Source of the DNA: Chondrus crispus
Taxonomy: Eukaryota > Rhodophyta > Florideophyceae > Gigartinales > Gigartinaceae
Reading direction: 5' to 3'
NCBI RefSeq assembly: GCF_000350225.1
Contig: NW_005178661.1
Location: 171,434 to 235,433, forward strand
DNA length: 64,000 nucleotides
In this document: piece after piece, positions 41,283-55,100 of the stretch
How the letters are laid out: each line of letters opens with the position of its first letter
How positions within the stretch are numbered: position 1 is the stretch's first letter
Position numbers and translations under genes: made by a program
Notes under the pieces: model-generated
What the model was told of the DNA's origin: nothing
What the model saw: the letters and a program-made list of their open reading frames with translations, nothing else
Databases searched by the model: none

Positions 41283-43553
41283 ATGCCATCACCACCGGGT
41301 GACGCTGTCACTCGTGTTCTCGACGACGAATTCCAGGACATTACGAGTCTAACCAATGCCGCTGACGAGCCGCGGGCCGCCCCTCCGCCGGGGGCCCAGG
41401 TTCCCGAACCAACCACGAAAAATTCACTAAACGTTGGTGACATCCTACAACCAGTCGTAACAAGAGCCGTCGAGGCATCTGTTCCACACCCAAGTCAAGA
41501 TAACCCCGCCGGCGCGGGACTTAACGTGGCTAGCTACGCTGCTACAGCCGTTGCCGATAAGAAATCCTTCTTCCGTTGGAAGGGTCATTAAGATACCCGC
41601 AAGCACGCGCCTGGACGCCGTTCGTCCCACAGTTTCGCCACTCGAGGCATCCGGTCGCTTATACACGAACAGTCCAGGTGGCCTCGCAATACTGAGTCGT
41701 TATGGGTGATACACCGCGTCGCCTTTGTACGCGGCGATCGGAAGTTGCGCTGTACCTGAGTACCCGTACGAGGGTGTCGAGCCCGCGTCGTCTCTTGAAC
41801 GATTCGCGTCGTCTTCGAAGTGGCTTGGTCGCGCCAACGTGGAAGGACCTCCTCTCTGCAAGGCCACGCTGTCGTATGAATGGGAAGCGTTCCCTCGTAC
41901 GGATGTATCCTTATCCGAGGTCCTGGCCGTAGTGCATTCTCGTCCGGATCTTCGCCGATTTCAACTCATGGCAAAACGCAGCGTGCCTGAAGCTGTGGCG
42001 CCGGCTTGGAAATTCTTCTTTGGCCGCGGCCACGCGTACCAGGTTCCAGAAGAAATACCCTGTGACCGCACGTTCGCGTTCTCCGTCGCAGAGGTCGCGT
42101 ACTTGGACAAGACATCCCGTTTGCTGTTTGGAACTATTGGTCCGGCATCGGACGTTTTTCCTCTGTCGGCAGTTGCCAGGTTGTATACGCACCCCTGCCC
42201 CACTTGGTATCCCGACATTCGCCTGGAACTGGGACGTGCCACGGCCAGCTTGATGCGTATGACGGGACGTTCCCTGCGTCCCCACGATTGGTCATTGTGT
42301 CGGCGGTTGGACAATGACGAGACTCGGGTTTTGCGTGTGACTTCGCTCGCGCCAGGGCTGACACGGGAGTCGTTCCCGCGCCTGCCGGTTTCCGTGATAG
42401 AGACGTTTCCTCCAGCGGGGGTGCACGTCCAGCTCCCGATGGTACTTACATTTTTCGGATATACCGCCGCGGATCCGCAGCACCCCTCGGCCGGCAGACT
42501 TGAGCGCGTCGTAGCGCGAGAGTGGACTGCCCACGTGTTCAGCGCGTTCATGCGAGAGTTCACTACCGATCGTCATGCGTTCGTTCTCTCCGCAGCGTGC
42601 GTCGAGGCAACGAGAATTAATACGGCAACATTGCCTCCCCTCATCCAGTGTGCGCAGGGGGGATGGACGCTAGCCGTTAGACGTTTCCGGAAGCCCTTGC
42701 GTGGTTAGTTCGTACCGTGTCTGCGGACGTTTCTGCTCGTGAGTCCCGAAAAGATTTTGGCAACGGTGGTCGTTGACAGTACGTACGTTACAACAGTTTG
42801 ACCGATTCGTTCACCCGGGAACCTCACCGTGGCGGAGAGTCACGTCCGTATCGTGGCGGCCTTGGCCTGAGGCGTGCGTACAGTTCCGTCGGCGGGGGTT
42901 CCGCTCGGCTTCCATTCGTTGGAGGGTCCACCGATTCGCCGCTCGTCGCTACTCGTGTTACCTCGAATTCGGTCCTTAATTCGGACCTCTCCTCAGATGA
43001 TATGGACCGTATTCCCAAAGCCGTCGAGGCATTGGGGCAAAGGTCGTCCAAAACTTGGAGCGTTTTTTCAATCGTTGACACGTTAGCGAGATGGTACCTC
43101 GTAAGGAATTCCGAATTACGTCAGATGAGCGTAGACTTACGCGCCACACAAGCGGAGGCCTCGTTGGCAACAAGTCGCTTGGAGGACGTGTCCAGTGCGT
43201 TAACAGACGCGAGGAACGTAATTCGTGAAGTTCGGGAGAGCGCGATCGGTATGGCGCTCAACGCGACGAGGTGTGGTATGGCGGCGGCCGTGCGCAACGT
43301 GGATATTATCCGTCGACCGTCGGGTCGAGTACAACGAATGCTGGGGAAGCGTATCCCTCGTGGCCCCAAGCGCAGCCCCATCGTCCCGAACCGTATGAAG
43401 TTAGCCGTCGCGACCCGTACGAATACCTCCGTGATACCGGCAGGTCCGACGAGGGCACTGCTGGTCGTCAGCTACGTAGCCAGGGAGAAGGCATTCGTCG
43501 TGAGGACGGTCCTCCGCCTTTTGATAGGGCTGCGTAGGCCGTTTCGATATTAG
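41283..43553 (+). pseudogene. antisense ORF region of element D
   Basis: On the plus strand, opposite to gag-pol of D. Three consecutive blocks: 41283-41591 (acidic N-terminus), 41725-42708 (327 residues) and 42798-43553 (251 residues with a heptad-like stretch LRATQAEASLATSRLEDVSS). The middle block shares PCDRTFAFSVAEVAYLDKTS and LTFFGYTAADPQHP with the DTWAYRTEADRVY and YYGMSMMADPQSP motifs of element A, at low overall similarity. It is thus a distant member of the same antisense protein family. Broken copy in this element. Function unknown. Confidence 0.65.
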
Positions 43554-43559
43554 CCGTTA

Positions 43560-43855
43560 CCAGGGTGACGTAGTAAATACGGCGTAGTACTTGTAAACGT
43601 ATCTTTTGTCGTCCTTCAGTCGTTGATATGTAGTGAGCTGCACGCCTTCTAATTGCGAGGCGAAGACGTCTAAATGTGTACACCTGTAAACGTGTACAGT
43701 GTGTACAGCATGTAAATGTGTGATACATGTAAACGTGTACAACGCCCGTAACATGTCAATATGCACATGTGTAATATGTGTTCGCCGTGTAAACGTGTAA
43801 GTAGGAAAAACATGTTAACGTGTCAAGGGCCCTCTTTTGAAGCGTGAAGTCCCCG
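43560..43855. repeat. repeat-rich spacer between pol and antisense ORF of element D
   Basis: Many copies of GTGTAAACGTGTA-like strings and short inverted repeats such as TGTACAC...GTGTACA (near 43677-43698). It occupies the same place as the hairpin arrays of A and C but uses a different core. Confidence 0.7.
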
Positions 43856-46800
43856 TCACGTGCTTACGTATTGGCGTCGAGGGATCTTAGGGCGGCTGCG
43901 GCCGGATCGAGATACTCGTAAACGATACTGACTGACAAGCTCTTCCGGGATGTGCGTCCGTAGCGTCCAGGAGGGCTCATCGTAACCCGTCCATTTCACG
44001 AGGAATTCGAGGATCCCGTTCTGCGTCGTGCGATGGTCAACAATACGGTCGACCGTGTATGTTGGACCGTCGTGTACTTTTCGCGAGAGGTCTGCCTCGG
44101 TGGCTTGCTGAATTTCGTCCGCTGTGGTGTTCGTTCGTGACCCGGGCGGTGAGTCAAAAGAAGGTGGCTCAAAAGTGCAGCGGTCTGCTGAAACACGTTC
44201 TATTACGCCGTTTCGATCGATGGTGACAGTACGTTTCTCATTCTTGAGAACTTTGTAGGGCCCCTCAGCGGGATGTTGTAGCTTCCCAGGCTTCGTCACG
44301 CCGTCCGTGGAGTCGAATAAAACGTGATCCCCTGCCGGCAGCGTGTTCCTCTTCTTCGAACGCGTTTGTCGAAGTCACGTTTATATCGAGCCTGCGTACG
44401 TTGCAGGCTTGAATATGCCTTCTGAATGGACTCGTCAAGTCGTTGCTTGAAATCTTCACGGGTCGTGAGATCGGGTGCCTTCCGTACTCGCCACTCTGCG
44501 CGAGCAGAGTGGTGTAACGAAAACTCTGGGGCGGCCTCGTTGTGGTACAACCGTAGGGACTCTAAACCGTAAACGGAAAAAGACAGGCTGTACCTAAAAA
44601 TGAGGGAGCCTGCGGTACCGCTGCACTGGAGCATCAGGTAGAATAATCCGGAACGGTAGGAAGCACTGAACAAGGGAGGTACACCGCACTGGACACGCGC
44701 AGTCGTACTGGGGTGTAGAGCAGTACGACCGGTGGCGAGTTGGAAACCTGAAGTTCTTAGTTAACCGTACGGAGAAAGGACTAGAGTAGGAAGTAAGGGG
44801 AGGCGTGCTTGCCTCGGTTTACCTCCAGCCCGGTGCCCCTATCTTATACCCCCTAGAAGGGCGGTGGCACCGGACGGACTACAGTAGCTGTACATACTGT
44901 AGCCAGCTTACTGTAGCTTACGGTAACTAAAAATGACTACTGTACTAACCCACCGATCGGTCGCGCACCACGTGTACACCTGCACTGCTTGTGCCACTAA
45001 CTATACGTGGACTCCCACGTGGCCACATCTACACGTGCTGGCCACGTATGCACCGTATCTATTAACATCTTAGTATTTACTCAGCGGGGCCCCTGGGGCC
45101 CGCCTAGTACAGTAGCGCCACTTGGCAATTGTACCACACTCGTCAGCACTAGGTCGAACGGCGTCGTGCGGGTAGATCTGTGAACGTGACAGTTGTATGC
45201 GTAGGTAAGCGAGGTAGCGTATTTGTCCCAGTCGTTTTGGTGTTCATTAGCGTAGTTTCGAGCATGGCCACAATGGTCCGATTGTAGCGTTCTGTCTGCC
45301 CATTCGTTTGGGTGTGATATGGAGACGTAAAGAGGTTCGTTGGCCCAGCGTATCACAAACGGCTTGGAAGAAACGTGATGAGAATTGGGGACCGTTGTCC
45401 GAAAGCAACGTCTTAGCGACACCGTATTTGAACACCCAAGACTCGCAGAATGCCACGGCGACAACGTATGCAGAGACACTGCGCAATGCGACTACTTGTT
45501 TCAATTTCGTAAAGCGATCGGTGATCACAAGCAGGTACTTACGCCCCCGCTTGGACTTGGGTAACGGCCCCAAAATGTCGATCGCGACAGATTCCAATGG
45601 CGCCGTAGCCGGGAAGAGCTTCAGGCGGTTGAGTCTCTTCCTCAACCGAACTCGGTTCTTTGCGCAATGCCGGCAATTGAGGACCGTCGCGGCGACGTCT
45701 ACTCCCATATGCGGCCAGTAGTACGAGCGTCGCAAAACGTAGTACCTCCTGTTTTGGCCCGGGTGGTCAGCAATGACAGGCTCGTGTGTCAATGAGAGAA
45801 GACGTGCACGTAATGATTTGGGTACCACGATCTGTACAATTTCCCGGTCGTAAGGGTTCCGACGTTTTCAGAGACCATCGTGGTCTTCGAAGAAATTGGA
45901 GTCGTACTTCCGGTGCTGTCGCGCTAGCACCGTCTGGCAGAAATCGTCTCGCTTCTGCTCTGCGGCGAGCTCTTCGAACGTGAGAGATGCGGGTAGACGA
46001 CCAGCGGCTGGCGCTTCACCACGCTGTTCTTCGTCCTCCACGTCGTATGGACCTTGAATATCGATGTCGAAATCGACCAATTCGTCGTTCTCAGCGCTGT
46101 CCTAGGGCCATTCGACCTGTCCTGTACTTAGCGTGCTGTTTGTTGCCGTTGCGGACGCACCTGGTCTGGTCGTAACCAAGACCTGTTCCGTTTCGTGATC
46201 ACAGTACTCCGTGCACGCGTGGTCACGTAATTCGTTAGAGACGTCTCTTACCGTAGTAGTGCTGGTGTGAGACGTATTGCCCGGTGTCGTGGGTTCGACA
46301 TAGAACGTGGGTATGTCGTCGTCGACAGGGCGTTGCGGTCCACGACGGGGGGATATAAATCGAGACAGCGCATCTGGCACTTGATGGACGCGTCCTGGTC
46401 GGTACTCGATGGTGAAGTCGAACTCGGCCAACCGTAGCCTCTACCTTGTCAGATGTCCAGACGATTCTGTCAGGGTCATGAGCCAACGCAAGCCATCATG
46501 ATCCGTTCTTACTGTGAAACGCGTACCCTCGACGTATGGTCGTAACGACGTGATTGCCCAGACGACAGCGTAGCATTCGCGTTCCGTAGCTGAATAATTC
46601 CGTTCGCTGTCGTTCAGCGCATAAGACCAGTAGCCAACAGGTCGCCGGTCTCCGGGCTCGTCTTGTTCTTGCAGGAGCGTACAGCCTAGCTGATAGGCTG
46701 ATGCGCCCGTGTCGATCACGTAAGGCTTCCCAAGACGTGTCAGCGACAGGACAGGTGGCGATATCATCCCGTATTTCAGCGTTTCAAAAGCTACGAGCTG

Positions 46801-48890
46801 TTCCTCCGTGGGGCGATCCCAATCCACGTTTGCGGGGTTTCGCGTCATATCCGTAAGCGGACGCGTTATCTTGGAGAAGTCCTTCACAAAACGACGATAC
46901 ACGTTGCAAGCCCCAAGGAAGGACCGTACCTGCGTCAGGGTCTGGGGAAACTGGGCATCCCTAAACAAATCTGCCGCCTCGTCGGCCACTTGAAGTTCTC
47001 CGGGTGACAGTACGTGACCTAGGTAACGAACCTTTTCTTGGAAGAACGCACACTTCTCCATTTTAACGATATTCCTGCCGAACGTAGCATGGTGAGCACG
47101 CAGTTTAGATGTTGGGCGTGTTCCTCGAACGTACGGGAGAACAAGATCACATCGTCGAGGTACACGAGGCATATCTGCCACCGAACCCCGGAGAGTATAT
47201 TATCGACCGCCCTTTGGAACGTTGCGGGCGCGTTCTTGAGTCCAAATGGCATGCGAAGGTACCGGAACGTTCCGAGGTACGTCGTGAACGTGGTCTTTTC
47301 TCGGTCCTCTTTCGCGACCGGGATCTGCCAATAGCCAGAATTACAGTCTAACACAGAAAAGACACTCGCGTTCCCGAGCGAGTCTATACAGTCATCCATA
47401 CGAGGTAGGGGGTAGGCGTCGGCCAACGTTTTAGTATTCAGCCGTCGATAGTCGACACAAAAACCCAACGTGCGATCCTGTTTAGGTACAAGCACCACTG
47501 GAGACGCCCATTCCGATGTGACAGGCTCGATAACTCTTGCGTTGAGCATCTTTGTGACCTTGGTGGCCACTTTCGTACGCATGGCCGGGCCTTGTCGATA
47601 AGGCATAGAACGAATGGGTTTCGTACCCGCCATCAATTCGATACGGTGTTCTGTAACGTTGATGGTACCCAGGGATCCGTTTCACATAGCCAAATGCTTA
47701 CGAAGAATCTCCATAATTTCGCACTTCGGCGACCTATCCTTAACGCGGGACAGGCCGACTCTTGATTCCCACTTTTCACGATGAGGGGGTTCCTCGTACC
47801 GAGTACTGGGTGTCGACAGTTCGTCCGCTCCTGTGTCCTTGGCACCGACCTGCGTTGGCGAGGTATCCGATTGCGGCGAAATATTCAGCACACGACCGAT
47901 CTCTTTGGCTACCCCACGCTCGGGTGTAAGGATTGCCAACGGGCTACGTTTGCTGTATCCCAGGACTGTGTTCTTAGGGAGCCTTCTTGGCTTGTACGAG
48001 AAATTGGCAACAATGACATCGAATGTACGATTTGGCATTACGTCCACGACGCCATTTGTGAGACGTACTCCATGGCGACTTTGCAGGGAAGGCTTCGGCT
48101 CCATGAAGACGAGTCCGGATCCCTTAATCGTCACTCTAACGGCGAACTGCGCCATTGCGAGGATCGTAACCCAGCGGGCTAAACGGATCGGTTCCGCTTC
48201 CGTCCCACGACCGTTGTCACTGCGATTTCGTCGAGACGGTGTTTTCGGTGAGGCCCCCTCTCCTCCAGGGGCTACTTCCACCCCATTTGAGCCTACAACT
48301 GCGACAGTACCTCCACGGCGGAGTTCCAAACGTTGGTTAACCACGTTGATCGACGTAACATGTGCGTCTATAAATGGGGTCCCGAGCAGAACGTCAACTG
48401 CGAGGGCCTCCGCTACCACGAAAGGTAGCCGGTAGGTGACGTTCCCTAGGCGTACGGCCAAGTGTACGACGGAAGTCAATTTGAGGGGATTGGAATCTGC
48501 TCCAGCCAGACGTGGCAACGGCGCTCCGGGAATCTCGTAAGAGTGCCAATCCGGGGGAGGCAATCCCGACGGACAAGAAGGTAACAGGAGCAAGTGTCAA
48601 TGTGCAATTCGATATGGCTTAAATGCATTCGTCGCCGTAGCGATAGATCCGTAGACCTTGTAAGGCTTCGAAGACAGGAGGCAGACGACTCCAATAATCA
48701 CACGTGGCTCCCCTGTTCTGAGGGACGCGTTCTGTCGAGGCCGCTTTCTTCGTCCGCGGCGTTCGCGCCTTTTCTTTTTTCCAGGACGTCGTTCGTCGAC
48801 ATGGGCTTTCACGTTACCCGTGGCCCCTCGCTTGGGGGTACCTTGTGGCTTCTCGGACGTTTGGGGTGCGCTCTGATCGTCTGATCTCAT
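43856..48890 (-). pseudogene. pol region of element D (PR-RT-RH-IN-chromodomain), broken
   Basis: Minus-strand domains in order: protease part (LLGTPFIDAHV), RT (FCVDYRRLNTKTLADAYPLPR, YLDDVILFS), RNase H (ATERECYAVVWAI, RTDHDGLRWL), integrase (IDILGPLPKSKRG, LLSDNGPQFSSRFF) and chromodomain (FLVKWTGYDEPSWTLRTHIP) ending at 43856. The region contains a solo LTR (44541-45138) and several breaks. It is in the -1 frame relative to gag at the junction. Confidence 0.88.
44541..45138 (-). mobile_element. solo LTR inside pol of element D
   Basis: 598 bp starting TGTGGTACAA and ending TTGTACCACA on the plus strand (perfect 10-bp inverted ends), flanked by the perfect target duplication CTCGT (44536-44540 and 45139-45143). 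Similar in part to the LTR of element E (60612-61214), in the same orientation, so probably of a related family. Confidence 0.93.
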
Positions 48891-48991
48891 TTCAGAGCTT
48901 ATCCTTGGAACGGTTACTCGGTGTGTCGTGAGCAGCGGTTTCGGGGAATCATTCGTCGGTAAATGGTGTAACCGCGCAAACGTGTTTACCC

Positions 48992-51395
48992 CTAATATTT
49001 TCCCGATGAACTACTGTCTCCGGACGATCTAGCGTCTTGTTGCCCGGCAAACGTTTGCCGTGCATCGCGATAGGACCCGCTGGTTTCCCCGTCGTCTATT
49101 TCTTCTTCGTTTATGCCACTCGGCGTGAGCATAACATATGTTGCCTTCGGCTGGCTTGGATCGTTCGTTGGTGGGGCCACATGTTCTTCACGTTTGCGGG
49201 GGCCGAAATCTGACGTAACTAGATCTCGTAGATACATCATCTCTGCTTTCACGTCGCCCGTCGATGGTCGACGACTTTCGCAGTAATGCTCAGGGCGGGG
49301 ATACCTGGAGGCCGCTCCTCTTTGTTCTTGGCCCGCACGTGGCGGAGGTCGCCGTTGCGAATCATTAAACCGCAGTTGTCCTCGACCACCTTGATTGACG
49401 TAACCTTGACAGCGGTCCGTCGCTACCTGTGTGATGAGGTTGCGCATATGCGAACGCGTCTCCAGCTGATATAGGTAGTTTTGGTACGCGGAGTACAACT
49501 GTTGTTCCTGCGTGAGGAACGGGCATTTGTACAACGTATGCCCCACGATCTGACACAGCCAGCACCGGTACTGCTGTGAGTTGGGCGGCACAAGTGAGAG
49601 TGCTAGGCCCACTTGCTCGTTCTTGAGCTTTGGAACTTTCGCAGGTACAAAGCGTTCGATGCGTCCCGTGATGTCTAGCTCGGAGACGGCTTCCGTGATC
49701 GGAATAGTTGACGTCGTCGCGCCTGTAGTCGAGGACTCGTGGTCTTGGAGCCCGGGTACGACCATCACGGGTTCGAGGCGGGAACCGGCAGGGGCGTCCA
49801 ACAGATCTGCATTACCTCCATTGAGGCCGCGGCCTTCACGTTGTTCGTCGACATACAGCGAGGATCCCGAAGATGTTCTGGAGCTAACCGTAGCCTTGGG
49901 TGAACGAGGTGTCCGTTGAGCATGGATACCGATATCCGACAACGTCTTCCCCGATCTCGCACGATACGTGTTACCCTCCGCCAGTGCTATGCGGCGGATC
50001 AACGATAAGTCTGTGCGCTTGTTTGCCGCCAAGCGATGGACGGCCGAGACTACGACGTCTCGAGTCTCCGGGGCAAGGCCCCTCACGTAATAATTCACGA
50101 TTACGGAATCCGAGGAGACGGCGGTACAATCGTACGCCTCGGCCTCGAGCCGATCTACGTAGGTATTTTCGTTCTCATACGGGAGTTGGCGAATGGTCGT
50201 GACCTTCTCGTAAGCTCGACTGAGAACGTCATCAGTCAAGTACCGCCGGACAAACGTTTGGACGAGTGTGGGCCACGTAATCGAGGCACTCGTCCGGAGA
50301 GTATCAAAACGAATGGCACTCATCGTGGACGAAGTGTACAGCCGCTCTGCCTCACGCTCGAGGAAATGCGCAACGACTCGAACAGCGACTCCTCCCTTGA
50401 GACGCTGGGCGTTGAACGTTATGCTCAGGTCCTTGACAAATGGAAGGAGGCCAATCGGCGATGATCCGTCCAATGGCTTCATGGTAGGTCGAATTCCATT
50501 ACAGCGTCTCACGTATTTCGCCATGTGACCGGCGTCACTTTCCGTAACAAAGTTTGACGTGTCCTACAAGCGATAGAGGCGATAGTCGACGACTTGTCGG
50601 AACTTGGATTAAGGTAGTAGAAGGCACGAGGCCTGGCTCGGGCGGACCCAGCTGACCAAAGGGGGTTACCGCAAGGCCTGGGCCGCTGCGTCCGGAGCGG
50701 ATCTGAGACGGTAATGCCTTTTCGTAAGAACTTACCATGCGGACTGGCATTCGATCCTTCAACCGGGCGGTTTGTTCGACTTGAGATGTTTCTTCCGGAG
50801 ACCCTCCTTTTTCGGAGCGTTCCGTACGAAGAGGAAATGGTTCGAAAGGATGCAACACGATTGGCGAGGGCAGTGAATCGTCGCCAAATCTCGCGGGCGA
50901 TTGGGGAGACGTATCCCTATGCTTTCGTAGGCGGTTTGCACGGGTGCGTTGCTGTTGTACTTGAGTGGTCAAATGCGCGAACGCGAGCATTTGTTCGGCA
51001 GTCGGGCCGCGCAGACGATCCGCGGAAGAATCGTCCGGAATGTGACTTTTGCAGAGAACGAGTTGAGATTCAATCGTATCGACGTGAGCACGGAGGCTCT
51101 CCAGTTTCTGTGTGAAAGATTCATATCGGCCCAACATCATGTCAGGTAGGTTTCCACGGCATCGTTCGTAAACATCGTCGTACACGTCTTCACGGAGTGC
51201 GTCTCGAATATCGTCGAGGTTCGGAAGCATTTGCTCATACGTAGGCGGGGGCAACGCCGCGGAAACCGGCTGTATATCGGGACGATTTCCAGCGACATTA
51301 ATCGGAGCGTCACTCCTCGCGAGCGGGGCAGGTGGATCCGCGGCTTCGGAGCCGTCGACGGATCGGTGAGCCGGACTTATTGGCAACGTAGACAA
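48992..51395 (-). pseudogene. gag region of element D
   Basis: The minus strand holds an N-terminal part with a coiled-coil-like segment (LESLRAHVDTIESQLVLCK) and a main part, 48992-50524, with the gag core (VFVRRYLTDDVL-type) and zinc knuckle CWLCQIVGHTLYKC (CX2CX4HX4C). Near its end is a GGG AAA A heptamer (plus-strand 48998-49004) in the frame expected for -1 slippage, six bases before the gag stop. Related to the gag fragment at 1-4055. Confidence 0.85.
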
Positions 51396-51444
51396 TCGGA
51401 TACTATTGATGCCGTACGTGGCAAATACGTAAGTGATCGTACAC

Positions 51445-51462
51445 TTCTAGGTCGGGAGACCA
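51445..51462 (-). promoter_or_regulatory. primer binding site of element D
   Basis: On the minus strand reads TGGTCTCCCGACCTAGAA, one base inside the 5' LTR, identical to that of element A. Confidence 0.85.
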
Positions 51463-51463
51463 G

Positions 51464-52154
51464 TGTAGTATGACACCCAGCGCTCAACCGACCACGACGG
51501 CGCGAGCGGGCTACGGGCGTATACAGTAGCTCGAAGTGCGATGTCACCGGGCGTACGTGCCAATAAGCGAATGGGAACGTGTCTCTGGTATCGTAGTAGA
51601 GTCTTGAATGGGTTCGACACCCCAACGAGCAGCGGCTGGGAGTTCGACGGGTCGACGCGTGACTCGGCGTCCTTGCGGTCAGGGCGACGAGGCGGAGTCC
51701 GGATCCTGGCACGAGGCCGCGCTGTCGTAGCGCCTCACCCCCGAGTGGGTGGTCGGAACGTAGAACAGAAAACGAAAGGGAAAAAGGCCAAAAGACCTAC
51801 GAAAAAGAAAGGAAAACGTAGACAACTAGGGGTTAGACTTGACCGGACTAGCCTCCCCGTGTGCTGTCGACGGTCTTCTCTTCATTCCCTAGCAGCCTCC
51901 TTCATTAACTACGTAATACTGTACCTCTTACATCGTAAAGCGTAACGGCGCCCATACAGAGGAGATTTCGTAACGACTATTTGCGCCGTTGCGCTACAGT
52001 ACTGTACTCGAGGTACTGTAAGGCTCGTTCGCCTTACACGAGACATTAGACGGATCCGAAAAGTGACAGTCGTTGTGATAACATTTGCCACGTAGTTGAC
52101 GTTTCTACGCGGACAGTATTTTTGTTTAGATAGGACACATGTCCTTATGCTACA
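51464..52154 (-). repeat. 5' LTR of element D
   Basis: 691 bp, TGTAGTATGACACCC to TTATGCTACA on the plus strand, partner of 40446-41135. Confidence 0.92.
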
Positions 52155-55100
52155 TGGCCCTCGGCGGGTTCCCAAGTATCGTCCGCTGGTGTGCAAACAT
52201 ACCAACGGAACTTGTACTGGCTGCCGCTGACGGCCTCCCAGTGGGCGACCAGGTGGTCAACCACGTATTCCGCTGGCGGTTCGGGTATCCCTGCCGGCGG
52301 GTCCTTTGTCGGTGCGGCTACAGTGGCGTCGCGGGGTCCCCGCGTCATCTTGGTTACCGGATCGATGCTCACGCGGTTTGAGACCCGTCTTGGTCGACGA
52401 CCACTGTGATCTCCGTGGCGGATCGTACCCGAAACGGACATTCCGTCTTCGGTAAAAGCTTGACGGAGGGTCCTCCCCCGTCGCTTGGCAGTTCTCCCGT
52501 TCGGTGCTCGTCAACGGCCGCGGTGGACGGCCCACGTAGACTAAGTATCCCACCGCGATGACCGAACGGAAGCGCACCTTCTTGTCGAAGTCAGTTTTGT
52601 ACCGCCTCTGCGCCGCGGTTAGTTTCACCTGCGTGCGCTCGAGGTCATCACGGAGCTTCCACAGCGTCGCGCGTTTGTACTGTACCAAGGTCCGCGGGTC
52701 TTCCGTGTGGGATCCAGCGTCCTGCGGTACAGTACCTGGTAGTGCCTATCCAGACGGTGGTCGTGTCAGCACCAGGTCGAACGGCGTTGTCTGCGTCGAC
52801 CGGTCGACTGAAGTGTTATACGCGAAGGTCAGGGGCTGAATGTACCCGTCCCAGTCCCTCTGATCCTCGGCGACATAGTGTCGGAGGCGCTGCACCAGGG
52901 TGCGGTTGAACCGTTCGGTTTGCCCATTTGTCTGGGGGTGGTAGGCCGTAGTCAGGCAATTCCTAACACCTAGCAGGGCGCACACCGCGTTGAAGAACTT
53001 GGCGGCGAATTGAGGTCCGTTATCGATTGGCACGTAACGAGGTGCGCCGTGTACGTAGACCCAGTTGTCCAGGAAGGCGTTTATCACAACCGACGCGGTG
53101 GTGGTCCGTAACGGGATGCTGCGCGTCAGCTTCGTGAACCGGTCGGGCATGACGAGCACGTGCCGCTTCCCGTGCGCCGTCTTCGGTAAAGGACCCATCA
53201 GGTCCATTGCGACGAAATCCAGCGGCCCTGCCGCTGGGAATAGCTTGAGGTCCTCCTGATGCCGCACCACGGTTCCCCGGGTGGCAGCGCACGACGCGCA
53301 ATTCCGCACAGTACCAAAGGCGTCATTGGCCATACGAGGCTAATAATATTCCCGCCGAAGGGTGTAGTACATCCTCGTACCGCCCGGGTGTCCTGCCAGG
53401 GGGTGATGGGCGAAGTACAATATCTTCGCCCTGAGCCGTTTCGGTACAACCCGCTGCAGGGTCCCTTCGAGGGGGACTTGCGGACGAGGAACCCATATCG
53501 GTCAACGTCGTAGCGCGAATCCGGGTTCCCCGCGGCCTCGGCGGCCGCCCTACAGAAGGGGTCCTCGACCTGTTCCCGAAGGAAATCTTATATCGTTACG
53601 AATGAGACATCGCGTTCTTCGGGTATAACCGCGAACGCATGCTCAGCTTCCCCCGCGTCGACGGGGGTCTCCCATTGTACAGTACCTTGGCGGGGGTTAT
53701 GGTCCTCCTCTCGCCATTATACCGCGAAACACGGGGCCTCGTCGTCATCCGGTTCGGGGGCTGCGCCGTCAAATCGGAGGCGTGGCACTCCATCCGCGAG
53801 TTGGTGTTTAATATCCGGTCGGTACTGTCCGTAGTAGTCGTACTCGGCTAGGCGGAGACGCCACAGGGCTAGCAGGCCGGAGCTATCCGCCAGGTTGAGG
53901 ACCCATCGGAGGGCCTCATGATCCGTACGGAGGTTGAACGTGGTCCCATACAGATATGGTCGAAGCGTGAGGATGCTCCACACGACGACAAGGCATTCCC
54001 TGTCGGAGGTGGTGTAATTCTTCTCGGCGTCGGGTAGAGCCCGACTCTAATCATCGGGTATGATACCCGATCGGTAAGCGGTCACCGCTCGCCTGCTCCT
54101 GTAATAGGGCAGAGCCGACCTAGTACGCGCAAGCGTCCGTATTCAGGCTGTATTTTTCCGTAACGGGGTAGAGCGAGGATCGGTGGGGACACGAGGCGCT
54201 TCTTGAGTTGCACGAACGCCTCTTATTCCTCATCGGTAAGAACCTCGAACTCGAAGGGTTGATTTTTCCCCGTCTTCCGGTTTAGCGGAGCAGCTATTTT
54301 CGCGAAGCCCTTCACGAACCGACGATACACAGTGCACATTCCCAAGAAGGATTGCAATTCCGTCTGGTTCTTGGGAGGGCGATCTCCCTCTATAAAGTCA
54401 CACCAACCCCACCCCATCNNNNCTCCAACCTACCTGGTCGGATCACGTGCCCATGTAGGTGACCGAGGTGTCGAAAAAGGTTCACTTCAACAGCTTAAGC
54501 GACACGCCCGCGTCCCGCAGTAGGGGTAAAACCTCGCGGACGTGCGCGAAGTGTTCCGTTACGGTCTTGGAGTAAATGATCACATCATCCAGGTAGACTA
54601 GTGCGGTTTCCCATTCTACCCGCGACAGTAAAATGTCGACGGCCCGCTGGAAGGTAGCGCCGCTACGTTCTTCAAACCGAACGGCATGCGGAGGAAACGG
54701 TACAACCCGCAGTGCGACGCGAACGTCGTCTTGTCGCGGTCCTCCTTGGGATTTCTACTTGCCAATAACCGCTGTTGCAATCCAGCGTGGTAAAGACAGT
54801 AGTGTCGCCGAGGGAATCGATGCCCTCGTCCATCCTCGGCAACGGGTAGGAATCCCGAACAGTGACTGCGTTGAGCTTTCTGTAGTCGACACAGAACCGC
54901 ATGGCACCATCCTTTAAGGGACGAATACCATGGAGCTTGCCCATTCGGCCGTGGCGGGTTCGATTACCCCTGCCCGGAGCATGCAGTCGATCTCCGTTTT
55001 CTCTTGCGGTTGGTCCGGCGCGATAAGGCGCCTGGTAAATCGGGCGAGCACCGGGCTTGAACTCAATGCGGTGCTTCGTGGCCCCGATTTTTCCCAGCTG

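Larger units (their letters stand above)
40446..52154 (-). mobile_element. element D: near full-length Ty3/gypsy chromovirus with antisense ORF, broken
   Basis: An 11.7-kb element on the minus strand: 5' LTR 51464-52154, primer binding site, gag, pol with chromodomain, repeat-rich spacer, antisense ORF region (on the plus strand), polypurine tract, 3' LTR 40446-41135. LTRs differ at roughly 35-40 of 690 positions by eye (about 95% identical), so it is older than A. It sits in the chromodomain end of element E. Flanking 5-mers AGGCC (40441-40445) and TGGCC (52155-52159) are a near-match target duplication. About eight to ten breaks in coding regions, plus a solo LTR inserted at 44541-45138. 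Confidence 0.92.
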